Shown: positions 27,001-36,200 of the stretch, one piece after another
Layout of the letters: the number at the start of each line of letters is the position of its first letter
Position numbering within the stretch: position 1 is the first letter of the stretch
DNA from: Phallusia mammillata
Lineage: Eukaryota; Chordata; Ascidiacea; Phlebobranchia; Ascidiidae
Length of the DNA: 64,000 bases
Direction: 5' to 3'
NCBI GenBank assembly: GCA_003260075.1
Contig: QLIY01000008.1
Location: forward strand, 248,001-312,000
Made by a program: the position numbers and the translations under genes
The notes under the pieces: generated by a model
What the model saw: the letters and a program-made list of their open reading frames with translations, nothing else
Database searches by the model: none
What the model was told of the DNA's origin: nothing

Positions 27001-27254
27001 ATTTAACACTAGTTATGACAATAGGTGAATGATAACAATGTCATTGTCAGCACTATAACAATGAAATACAAACAAAACAATCAAAATGGTCGCCAAACTT
27101 TAAATTTTGTTTTAAGTTTGAAGATATCCTGTAACATGATATTTGGTGCCAAACGCAGTTTATTTACGTTCAAATAATAAACTAAACAAACGACCACACG
27201 CATATCAAAAATCCAGTAAAACATAAAATTGGGACTTACCTTAGTGAGCAACAT
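12041..27254 (-). CDS. ENPP-A: secreted ectonucleotide pyrophosphatase/phosphodiesterase with seven somatomedin-B domains
   Basis: ENPP enzymes hydrolyse phosphodiester or pyrophosphate bonds of nucleotides or lysophospholipids outside the cell. Twenty-seven coding exons in frame give about 1,076 residues. They start with a 15-bp exon (27240-27254, MLLTK) and a signal-peptide exon (26294-26354 or its copy 25726-25786). Then come seven somatomedin-B exons, the phosphodiesterase core, and a nuclease-like domain. The closest vertebrate relatives are ENPP1-3, which have two somatomedin-B domains. An N-terminal signal peptide followed directly by Cys-rich domains suggests secretion (as in ENPP2) rather than a type II membrane anchor. 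The last exon (12041-12247) runs into a C run, so the true C-terminus is missing; it ends near [17 protein letters not shown]. The locus contains several duplicated blocks that split or repeat exons. Substrate cannot be assigned. Confidence 0.9.
12309..12582. mobile_element. hAT-like MITE, CAGTGGTGGGATT family, TSD CCTATAAT
   Basis: Begins CAGTGGTGAGATT and ends GAATCCCACCACTG, with perfect 8-base flanks CCTATAAT (12301-12308, 12583-12590). It lies in an ENPP-A intron. A C run at 12367-12376 inside it separates a duplicated segment (12278-12366 and 12377-12470), so the real element is shorter. Confidence 0.85.
12600..12825. mobile_element. hAT-like MITE, ATTGGTTCCAAACC family
   Basis: Ends CATTGGTTCCAAACC and GGTTGGAAACCACAG are inverted; flanks GTTTATCT and GTTCATTT match 6 of 8. 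It shares its interior (CATTCCTTCC, TAGATGCTAAACC, ACAAAGATCA) with the element at 16232-16458. No ORF. Confidence 0.65.
13334..13740 (-). repeat. tRNA-derived SINE-like sequence, duplicated around a C run
   Basis: On the minus strand TAGCTCGGTTGG resembles a Pol III A box and GTGGGTTCGAATCCCACC is a tRNA T-arm/B box, only nine bases apart, so this is a degenerate tRNA-like promoter and not a tRNA gene. The block 13334-13530 repeats as 13542-13740 with a C run (13531-13541) between. Confidence 0.6.
16232..16458. mobile_element. hAT-like MITE, second copy of ATTGGTTCCAAACC family
   Basis: Ends CAATGGGTCCCAACC and GGTTGGAAACCACTG, with 8-base flanks GTTTAAAT and GTTCAAAT (7 of 8). Interior matches 12600-12825. 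It is in an ENPP-A intron. Confidence 0.7.
19237..19416. mobile_element. hAT-like MITE, CAGTGGTGGGATT family
   Basis: Starts CAGTGGTGGGATTCAGCC and ends GGAATCCCACAACTG; flanks CCTACATG and GATACATG match 6 of 8. About 180 bp, no ORF, in an ENPP-A intron. Shares the internal GGTTAGCATTA segment with the other copies. Confidence 0.75.
21137..21613. mobile_element. hAT-like element (477 bp), TSD GTGTAAGC
   Basis: Inverted ends CAGGGGTGTCCAAC and GTTGGACACCCCTG with a perfect 8-base duplication GTGTAAGC (21129-21136, 21614-21621). The interior contains GGCACGCGTGCC near the left end. No transposase ORF. It lies in an ENPP-A intron. Confidence 0.9.
22346..22600. mobile_element. Probable truncated hAT-like element
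   Basis: The left end CAGTGGTTCTTAACC matches the hAT-like terminus seen at 9733, followed by repeated GGCCCC motifs. I cannot find the matching right end, so the right boundary given is approximate. Confidence 0.45.
22624..25658 (-). other. ENPP-A somatomedin-B array (7 exons)
   Basis: Seven exons, each starting in phase 1 and ending in phase 1, each encode one somatomedin-B domain with eight cysteines in the C-x3-C...C-x-C-x3-C-x5/6-CC-x4/5-C pattern: 25518-25658, 24962-25081, 24304-24423, 23865-23999, 23662-23781, 23206-23325, 22624-22737. Examples are [14 protein letters not shown] in the first and [14 protein letters not shown] in the last. The symmetric phase lets exons be added or lost without breaking frame. 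A partial copy of the second exon (24782-24853) ends at a C run and is probably allelic. A full extra copy of the first exon lies at 26079-26219. Confidence 0.92.
24671..25040. repeat. Direct duplication across ENPP-A somatomedin-B exon 2, joined by a C run
   Basis: 24671-24855 repeats as 24867-25040, separated by 24856-24866 (C only). Both copies contain a tRNA-like T-arm (CCACGGGTTCAAATCCCG-like, minus strand) and the 3' part of the second somatomedin-B exon. The left copy of the exon is cut by the C run. Confidence 0.85.
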
Positions 27255-27300
27255 AGCAGAACCTTTAGCAAACCAATTCCAAAACCTCCCTATTACAGCA
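25516..27300. repeat. Two overlapping direct duplications at the 5' end of ENPP-A
   Basis: 25516-26066 repeats as 26077-26620 (C run 26067-26076). 26624-26955 repeats as 26966-27300 (C run 26956-26965). As a result there are two copies of somatomedin-B exon 1 (25518-25658, 26079-26219), two of the signal-peptide exon (25726-25786, 26294-26354) and two of the 15-bp first exon (26888-26902 MLLNK, 27240-27254 MLLTK). Divergence includes substitutions and small indels, as between alleles. Confidence 0.85.
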
Positions 27301-28481
27301 GCAACTGACCTGTTTGTCTGGTAATGCAACCCAGTTAACGGGCGTTTTACGCTAATCATTAACTAGTGACGCAAACTAAGCAGTGTGTTTGTTGCAGGAA
27401 CAAAAAGAAAAATGGCGATTTTTTGATTAAACAATTGTGTCTGTTTGCGATTATTTAAAACAACGGTTCTTGAACGTCTTTTAAAACAAACTAGCCTATA
27501 CTTGACTGTACTCGTAAAGCTGGCTTGCTGACGCCAAAACAACATTAACATGAAACCCACCATACAAAAAATCTACAACACAAAAAGTTGAACTAAAACT
27601 TTCAAGGTCTAGATCAGAAGTCTAACTGTGGAGTTGTTTTTGTTTTTAGTTCGTAAATTCATGTCACTTTTGTAACTCCTGTTAACATATTAAATTTAAT
27701 TCGTGAAAAGAAACAAAGCTATAATTCTAAAGTCTCAATACGGAAGTAAATGGGGTTAATTTCTCGTCTATTTGGGTAATAAGTTTAAAATGGGGGTTGG
27801 TAACTTTTAAAGAATCGGACAATGTTGAAACAATAATGAATCTCTAAATAAAGTGACAACTTTTTATTTACCAATGGTGGCCCTGCACAAATTTAAAAAA
27901 CCGTTACAATACTTTTAAGGATGTATCTATGTGTCAAAGCTTGAGATTGTAAGCTTGTAAATCGCAATGTAATTTGTACACAATGTAATTCAATCAACAG
28001 TCACAAATATCGCAAACACTTCAACAATAATACGTCGTTAGTGCCCGGGTATTTCCGTATCCAGCCTTCAATGGTAAATATTAACGCAAGCATTTCGAAC
28101 GAGAAAAAAGGTTTGTGGTTTTTCACAAACAATGCATTAAGACATGAATCAATGGTTATCGAACACTGTTGTTGTGACAAAACAATCGCGAGAAATTATC
28201 GAAAGCGTGTAACAATGAACACTCGTGTAATGAACTTGCATAATGTAACAATTAACAAAACAAAACATGCTTTTCCTCTAATTTCGTCAACTTAGCTAGT
28301 TTTTAGTTGAAAAGTTTGAGATGTAAGATACGACAAGATATATAGTTGATTAAAAAAATACCTGTGTAAATAAATGACATAATTATTGTGTCACATAGTG
28401 GTAACAATGATCAACTAAATTGCACGAGCTGAGCGAGGACGTTTTTGGTGGGTCATTAAAGCAATAGTAATGACATAAAGG

Positions 28482-28649
28482 CAGTGGTGGGATTCAGTCG
28501 GTTCGCATCGGTTCTAAACCGTCTCACGAAATTTTATAAACCGGTTAGCATTACTGGTTACTGTCAATGGATTATTTGTAACAAAACCGGCTGAAAAACA
28601 TGGCTTTTGTGACAGAACCGGCTGACAAAAAAATTGAATTCCACCACTG
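28482..28649. mobile_element. hAT-like MITE with empty site in the neighbouring copy
   Basis: Starts CAGTGGTGGGATTCAG, ends GAATTCCACCACTG, with flanks CATAAAGG and CATAAAAG (7 of 8). The paralogous or allelic copy near 29728 reads straight through with no insert, which fixes both boundaries. Confidence 0.92.
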
Positions 28650-29630
28650 CATAAAAGGGTTTTAAACAAACCAGTAGAATCTAAATTTCGGCAAACAATT
28701 TTAAACAAAGTAACCCAATTCTGGAAACAATCAAACTTTACAGGAACATAATTGTTAAGTGTAAAAGGCTTTACATCAAACTGACGATGCTGGCAAAAAC
28801 TGAAACGACAAATGCAAATACCCCCCCCCCACATGAAACCCAATATAAAAAAAAACATATGAAAGATCTACATAAAAGTTGAACTAAAACTTTTGTCTAA
28901 CTGTATAGAGCTGTTTGTGCTTTTAAGGCCGCCAAACTCTTCGAAAATTCGTGTAACTTGTGTAACTGTTAACACAATAAATTTAATTCGTGAAAGGAAA
29001 CCAATCTGTTATTCCAAAGTCTGAATACAGGAGTAACCGTCTCGTCCAGTGATAAAAAAATGCTGGAAAATACTGGTCTGGTAACTGCTAACTTTTCAAA
29101 AAACTGAAAAAACGTTACAATAAGAATAAAACCCTAAGTATAAAGTGTTAACTATTGGTAGCCTGCATGAATTTCAAAGACGTTACAACACTAATAAGGA
29201 TGTAATCAATGTGAAAAAGCTTGATGCAAGCTTGTAAATCAACATCTTTGTACACAATGTAATTCAATCAACAGTCACAAATATCGCAAACACTTCAACA
29301 ATAACGAGTCATTTGTGCCTGGGTATTTCCGTATCCAGCCTTCGATGCTAAATATTAACCCAACTATTTCGAGGGATATAAAAAGATTTGTGGTTTTTCA
29401 CAAACAATGCATGAATTATTATCGAACACTGTTGTTGTGACACTACAATCGCGAGAAACTATAGGGGCATCGCGTAACAATGAACACTTTGTAAATGAAC
29501 TTGCATAATGTAGCATTTAAAACACATTTTTCTTGTTATTTTGTCAACTTTTCAATCCTTAGATGAGTGTGTGAAATATGAGCAGATACGAAATTGATTG
29601 AAAAACCATTGACTACATGACACTGTGTTC

Positions 29631-29636
29631 TTTATT
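29631..29636 (-). promoter_or_regulatory. Candidate poly(A) signal for ENPP-B
   Basis: AATAAA on the minus strand, 203 bases downstream of the ENPP-B stop codon. No other copy lies closer. Assignment is by position only. Confidence 0.45.
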
Positions 29637-29838
29637 ATGACACATGGTGGTAACAATGATCAATTGGAGAAATTGTACGAGCTATTAAGGTTTGAACGTT
29701 TTAGGAGGGCCATCAAAGCAATAGTAATGACTAAAAAGGTTTTAAACAAACCAGTAGAATCTAAATTTAGGTTAAAAACTTTAAAGTAATCCAATTTAGG
29801 AAACAATCAAACTTTACAGGAACAAAATTGTTAAGGCT

Positions 29839-31108
29839 TTACATCAAACTGAAGATGCTGGCAAAAACTGAAAAGTGAAAAGCAAACCAAGTAGATTTCA
29901 ACTGTGTGGACATATTTTTTGATATTTTAACAAAATCGACGAGTAACTTATCAGTAAACTGGGGAAGTCGATTCTTAAGCCGGACCGAAGCAGTAGCTGT
30001 GCTTTGGTCAGCCAAAGGTCCGGTTGTCCAGTCTTCGAAAAAATTCATGTCTGTTATGAGTTCTACGTCACGAACTCGCGCGACGTGTTCGATAACGGTT
30101 TGTGAAATCCAAACTTCGTCGGGTTCGTCGCCCTGATAAAGTAACAACAAAAATTTTTACATCTGATTACGAATTATCAAGGAAAATAGCAAACAAATTT
30201 TATTACTTTATTAAATATGTTTAAATTTGTTTTTGATTTTGGCAAAAAAAATGGCAGTGGTTGTGTAATAATTAATGCTTTTGCACTGCTGAAGACAGCA
30301 GCGGCTGTAAGACATTTTGCCAAGTATGTATTCATTATATATAAGCTCTATGGCACTTCTGATTTTGTCTTGTGTCTCTGTTTATTTTATCAATAATGAA
30401 ATTCATGATTTAAAAATTTACAGTTGAATCAATAAAAATTTCGGGCATATAACCCCCTAAGTTGGTTCTCAGTATTAAAAATACTAAGTGTGTTAAAATT
30501 GAACATTTAATCAAGATTAAACTTCAGCAAGGACCTTATTACAACAAAAAAGCACAGAACAACAACAACAAAAGTTACATTGAAACATTTCAACTGCAAT
30601 ATGACTACGTATCAATACTGTACTGCTCTGTTCAATTTTAATTTCAGCGATCATTATTTTGGCTTAAAAAATTTTGGCTAAAAAATTCTTACCGCATAAC
30701 AAGGTTTGTCTTTGAAATTTGGAATAATGAAACTCAAAACTTCCACGTCATCGGGTGATGACGTACAATTCGCAATACTCATCCCTGAATGCGCACAATA
30801 TGTAATTATGATGTAATAATGGGTCGGCATAGGGATCCCAGGTGCAGCATCAATTACATCACTGAAAGTAAAAATGTAAATCAAGACATTAAAATTTAGT
30901 CCGATAATTCATTTTAACTAACCATGGTAACCGAAAACAGGCCAACAAGTCGTAATCGTCCGAAATTCCGTTGTGGTCGTAGTCAAATGCAGGTCCAAGC
31001 ATAACAAGCGTTTCCCCGTGAAAATACGACCAATTTCCCACCGTTTCCATCATATAGTTCCAAACTAAAGTAAAACACAAGCTGCATACAGTGCACACTG
31101 TTTCGACC

Positions 31109-31177
<69 letters not shown>

Positions 31178-31475
31178 TCATCAGTGCAGTTGGTGACGAG
31201 AGAACCCGCTGCACTGATGAGACCTTATTGGTCGAAACAGTGTGCAGAGTCTGCAGCTTATTATTTATTGGCTCTGTGCTTTTACAAAGTAAAACACATT
31301 TTTTTAGTTCTCTAAATATGGAAACAGGTTCCCATTTTCTTATTCAAATAGAATCAGTGATCGTCGATAAGTATGCTGCATGTCAGAGGGTTATATACCG
31401 CTCAATCGACCGATTCGAACATTTTTTAAATATGTTATCTTTTAATTTTTTTCCTGGTCATTTTTTTTCTGTATA

Positions 31476-31507
<32 letters not shown>

Positions 31508-33288
31508 TTTGAAAAATATGTCGCTTACTAGGTTTTTCCAAAAGACGGCAGAACTTAGTAAGAGGACCATTCGGTCTGATTTAAAAGTGATTTAATAAAG
31601 GTTAAAGAGCGCTGGTTTAACCCGACTTCCACACAACCCTTCTGTAGAATAGCGCATGTTAAGCAGTAAAACGCAGTGGCCATATCTTAGAAATCCATAG
31701 GTCTGCGGATTGAAACTGGCCCGAAAAAAATCTTTTAATTTTGAAAGTGTTTGTTAGGTTTAGAATCGTAAGCGCGCTTGAAATTCGAGCCCGAACCCGA
31801 ATCGTTTCGGAGAAACCCGTTTAGGCAAGAAAGTTTGATTGACAAGTCTATAATAAAAAAGACATGCACAACAATCGCACGCAATGGCTTAAACAAGACG
31901 TTTTAGGGCTGTGCGGCAGCATCAGGTTAAGTTCAGCAACTCCCCCCCCCCCTTTTAATTTTGAAAGTGTTTGTTAGGTTTAGAATCGTAAGCGCACCCG
32001 AAATTCGAGCCCGAACCCGAATCGTTTCGGATAAACCCGTTTAGGCCCGAAAGTTTGATTGACAAGTCTATAACAAAAAAGACATGCACAACAATCGCAC
32101 GCAATGGCTCAAGCAAGACGTTTTAGGGCTGTGCGGCAGCATCAGGTTAAGTTCAGCAACTTAGCACGGTAATTTAAATTTAAAAAAATTACGAACACAG
32201 AACGTGAAGCCCGCCTTAAGCCCATTTGTTACAAAAATCAAAACCTGAACCCGCCCCGAAAAGGCTGGCCCGACTTACAACTATGGTGCGGCTTTATGCA
32301 ACACGGCTAACGGAATATCTAAACATTTGCTCGATTGCCGTTCACAATTGGACGGCCTTCTGTCACCTTGGGAAGAACGCCGAGCCTATTAAACTTACTT
32401 TTTACGGAATTCTTATAAATCGGAACTCGGTTGGTAGAAATGGAGGCGTCGTTTTGTTCGGTCCCGGAAGTGAATCCTGTTACGGAATAAATTTGAGGAA
32501 AAGATATCATTACTTTATAATAAATGGGTGTGTAGACCCCAAGGGCTCCGCGAGGTTGGCTATGGGGGGAGGCAGAAAAAAGGTAACATTACAGGATTAC
32601 AAAACAAGCCTGAGTTGGATCACTAAAATATCATCTTTTCTGTTGTCAATTACTAAACAAATAATTAAATTTACCTAGAGTTTTCGGTTAAGCAAAAACA
32701 CATTTGATTTACTTGTTTTAACTTGTTATTGCACACCCATATGCACTGCATAACCTCTTTTTGATTTTAAAAATATTATTATTAGGATTTTACCGAAAAC
32801 GCTTCGGGCAAAATTTAAGCATAGCGCAGTTATGCAATTTAAAAGAGGTCCATTACATAACGGTTGGAATTGGAAATCACTACAGTATACATATATGTCA
32901 GATGATACTGCTTCATTGCAAGGTCACTGTGAAGATTAAACTTACCAGGTTGGTACAAATACGTGGTAGTTGCAACGTTTTGGAAGTTTTTCGAAATTAC
33001 AAACTCATCGTGATATCTCGGGTCGCAGCGGTCACAGACTTCGGATACCTCAAGGCCAGGCTAAAGCAAAACAAGCAAAATTGGAAGGTTTTGATTCTAA
33101 GGGCAGTGTCACGTATATAGTATAGTTTTTGTGTACCTTCGACCTATTTAATACGAAGCTGGTAAAAAGCGGCATTTGTGGTGGAGTTTCCAACATAGTG
33201 ACGTAGTTTTGCTGATAGAAAAAGCAATCGGAGGTATACGGCTGTTTTGTCACACCTAGTGGTAGATGCTTTGCCAGTGTTGAAGAGA
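29839..33288 (-). other. ENPP-B nuclease-like domain exons and C-terminal tail
   Basis: Exons 33137-33288, 32946-33060, 32399-32476, 30923-31064, 30693-30861 and 29839-30132. The calcium loop reads [11 protein letters not shown], with Asn in place of one Asp of [26 protein letters not shown] and [21 protein letters not shown] match the family. The last ~25 residues form the hydrophobic tail. Confidence 0.88.
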
Positions 33289-36200
33289 CTGGAAAAAATG
33301 AATGGTTTAAAAACATACAAGTCAGGCAACGGTGCTTGTGATTCGACTTTCGACAGGCTCACAACTGAGCCTTGCTGGAGCACAAGTCCCGGACAGACTC
33401 CAGTAGTTGGTTCGAATCCCACCGCAGGCTAGATTTTTTCTAGCATGTGCCTTGCCATATGTGAATGCTTAGGAGACCAACTTGATTTGGTATGACGCCT
33501 TTAATAGGCCTGGCGTATCATATGATTTATCAACGAGTATGCCGTGATCGCATAGACGCTTCAAGGCTGATCGTACTTATCTTGTACTTACCTTGGTTTA
33601 AAAGCCATCGAAAAAAATTAGTTAAAAAGTCCAGTGCTTCAATCATTTTTTTCTTTCCAGTCGGTTACGATGAATATGAATATATTCATACTGGGATCAG
33701 CCCTGAAGCGTAGATTTTTCTAGCTTAGGCCTGGCGTACTTTGATTTAGTTTAAACGGTTCAATTTTCCCAATAAACAGCATTATGATATTATAAGTGTT
33801 TCGAAATGATTAGAAGTTTAACAGATTTTATAAAAGTTACGTCTTAGGTGGGCAACAAAGCATGCACTGTAGAATATTAGAAAATCTTACTTTGTTGATC
33901 GGACAAGTAAAGCCTTTGGTTGACTTTTGTTGAGTTAGTCTGAAAAAAAAAATGTATTAGCTGCATAATTTACGAAAACATGTATAAGCGAAAATACATA
34001 GTTTAAGTCTTGATCAGCACAACGCATATTGACATTAAAATTAAATGCAACCTGCTTTCGCGGACAATCCTAGTTTATAGAGTAAGACAAATAAGCTATG
34101 TTCAGTTTCTGGTTAGTTAAAAATCAGCAACACAGAAAATGTATTTTAGGCTTCGTATTTTGGCACAAATTAGTATCTAGACCAGTGGTTCTCAAACTGT
34201 TTTATTGTCGGGGCCAAATGGTAGACTTTTAAGTGTGTAAGGAGTCGCAAAAAAACAAAACCTTAAAAAATCACTATAGATTATTTCCTTGAAAGCTAAA
34301 ATAGCAATCTTTGGAGTTTTTTTGAGGTCTGGTGCGACCCGCAAAATGCGTAGTTGGGAGCCGCATGCGGCCCTGAGAGCCGCGTTTGAGAATCACTGAT
34401 CTAGGTTTATTATTAAAAAACGAGCACGCTTTCCGACAGGAAGAGTTAACCAGTTCCATTTATACCTTGCTGCAATTGGCGCAATCTGATTCCCATGGAA
34501 CTACCCAGCACGGCCCAGTAGCGCCATCTACCGGAAAGGTGAGATTAAGTGAAGGCGGAGACCTCATCACGTGATACATCGAACCCTTTGTTCCATTGTT
34601 CGGGGCAGCCGTAATGTTCAGCAAATCTGAGCGTAAAAGATATGCTGGTTAGTTTAGTTGGAAAGTGTTACCGTACCAAAATCTACAAAATGGTTCTAAA
34701 ATTGTGGCCCATTGCCCAGCATTATGCCTTTTCAATGTCTCAAAAAAAGTTGGGCTTGTATATCTAGTGATATTGTAAGATAAAATAAGCTGGAAGGGAT
34801 GGAGGGTTATGTTTCTTCTAGAAGTACACAATCAAATACATAAACTAATTTGTGTATGCGTGCAAGATAAAGGCCTACCGGTTAGTTCGCAAATAAACAT
34901 TACATAAATGAATTATATAATTGTGTCGATATTTAGGTTTAAAATTCGAATAAAATATTTAATTATCCACAAATGATTGTGTTATGTAGGGCAAGAAATA
35001 AAACAGATTGATTAAAACAAACAAAACAACAATATAAGATATGTTTCGTTCAATAGAGATTTCGTATAAAGTCTACCTGCCATAAGATTGTACACCTCGA
35101 TGTTTTCAAACGGTTCCGTGGAATTGTAATTCTGTTTGAAACCGGGTCCGTGTGCTGCAAATAATGCCTGAAACAGAATAATTTAAACTCGTATAAATTC
35201 AGTACAAATACAATGTCAGGTTTTGGCAACATGATTTATTAAATTTGTGGCAGCAAACAGAAGCAGCAAAATTACAAAAGCGAGTATTTTGTCTAGCACA
35301 AAACCGATTGAACGTTAAGATTGTTCAATAAGCAAACAAAAAACACAGACGTTAAAAGTAGCTACTAAGAATGTTTTTTTTTGCTGATGTATAGCATGTA
35401 ACAAATACATTTTAGGTTATTGTATAAATTAGAAACAAGCACATGTTGTTTTAACGATGATATTAACGTTTTTGTTCAAACTTTTGAGTAAAATGTATTT
35501 GTTACATGCTATACATCAGCAAAAAAACATTCTTAGTAGCTACTTTTAACGTCTGTGTTTTTTGTTTGCTTATTGAACAATCTTAACGTTCAATCGGTTT
35601 TGTGCTAGACAAAATACTCGCTTTTGTAATTTTGCTGCTTCTGTTTGCTGCCACAAATTTAATAAATAATGTTGCCAAAAATTCAACATGTGACCTCACA
35701 CGTATTATTTTAAAACCTATAAACTTTTGTTACTAGTTTACAAACAAACAACCCACTCACATGCATACTGGCGAATTCGGGATCAAACCCATGACTCCCT
35801 CCGTCGCATTTCGTGTAAGAACCTTTTTTGCTGAAAAAGAAACGCATCAAAAATAGTTTTGCTGTTTTACAATTTTACAATTATTTATCTTGCAGCCACC
35901 AAGGTTAAAAAGGAATAACAATACGTTCCCATAGTTTAATAATATTGAAATAGATGGCAATACAAAATAATAATTTAGATTTTGTTTTACTTTGATTTAT
36001 TACGCGTTGTATGGTAAATTATAACTAGATTGTAGCAAATACAGATGAAAGACAAAAATTTGTATTTATACAGACTTTAATTTGTCTACAAAAAACTTTT
36101 CTCACCCTTCAACGAGATAGGTGTCGTCCATTAAAAGAATGACGTCATCGATCCTTTGGTTGTTCGCGTAATGGAAACGTTTCGGAAGATATTCGTTTTT

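Larger units (their letters stand above)
27255..29838. other. ENPP-A/ENPP-B intergenic spacer, itself duplicated
   Basis: No supportable gene. 27546-28820 and 28831-29885 are diverged copies of one segment, joined by ten C (28821-28830). The first copy carries a MITE (28482-28649) missing from the second. The right copy overlaps the ENPP-B 3' UTR. A minus-strand AATAAA (29631-29636) about 200 bases past the ENPP-B stop is a plausible poly(A) signal. Confidence 0.65.

Noticed and set aside
29906..30136. Plus-strand ORF of 76 codons
   Set aside because: Antisense shadow of the last ENPP-B exon.
32226..32678. 150-codon plus-strand ORF
   Set aside because: Overlaps the real minus-strand ENPP-B exon 32399-32476 and shows no family match.
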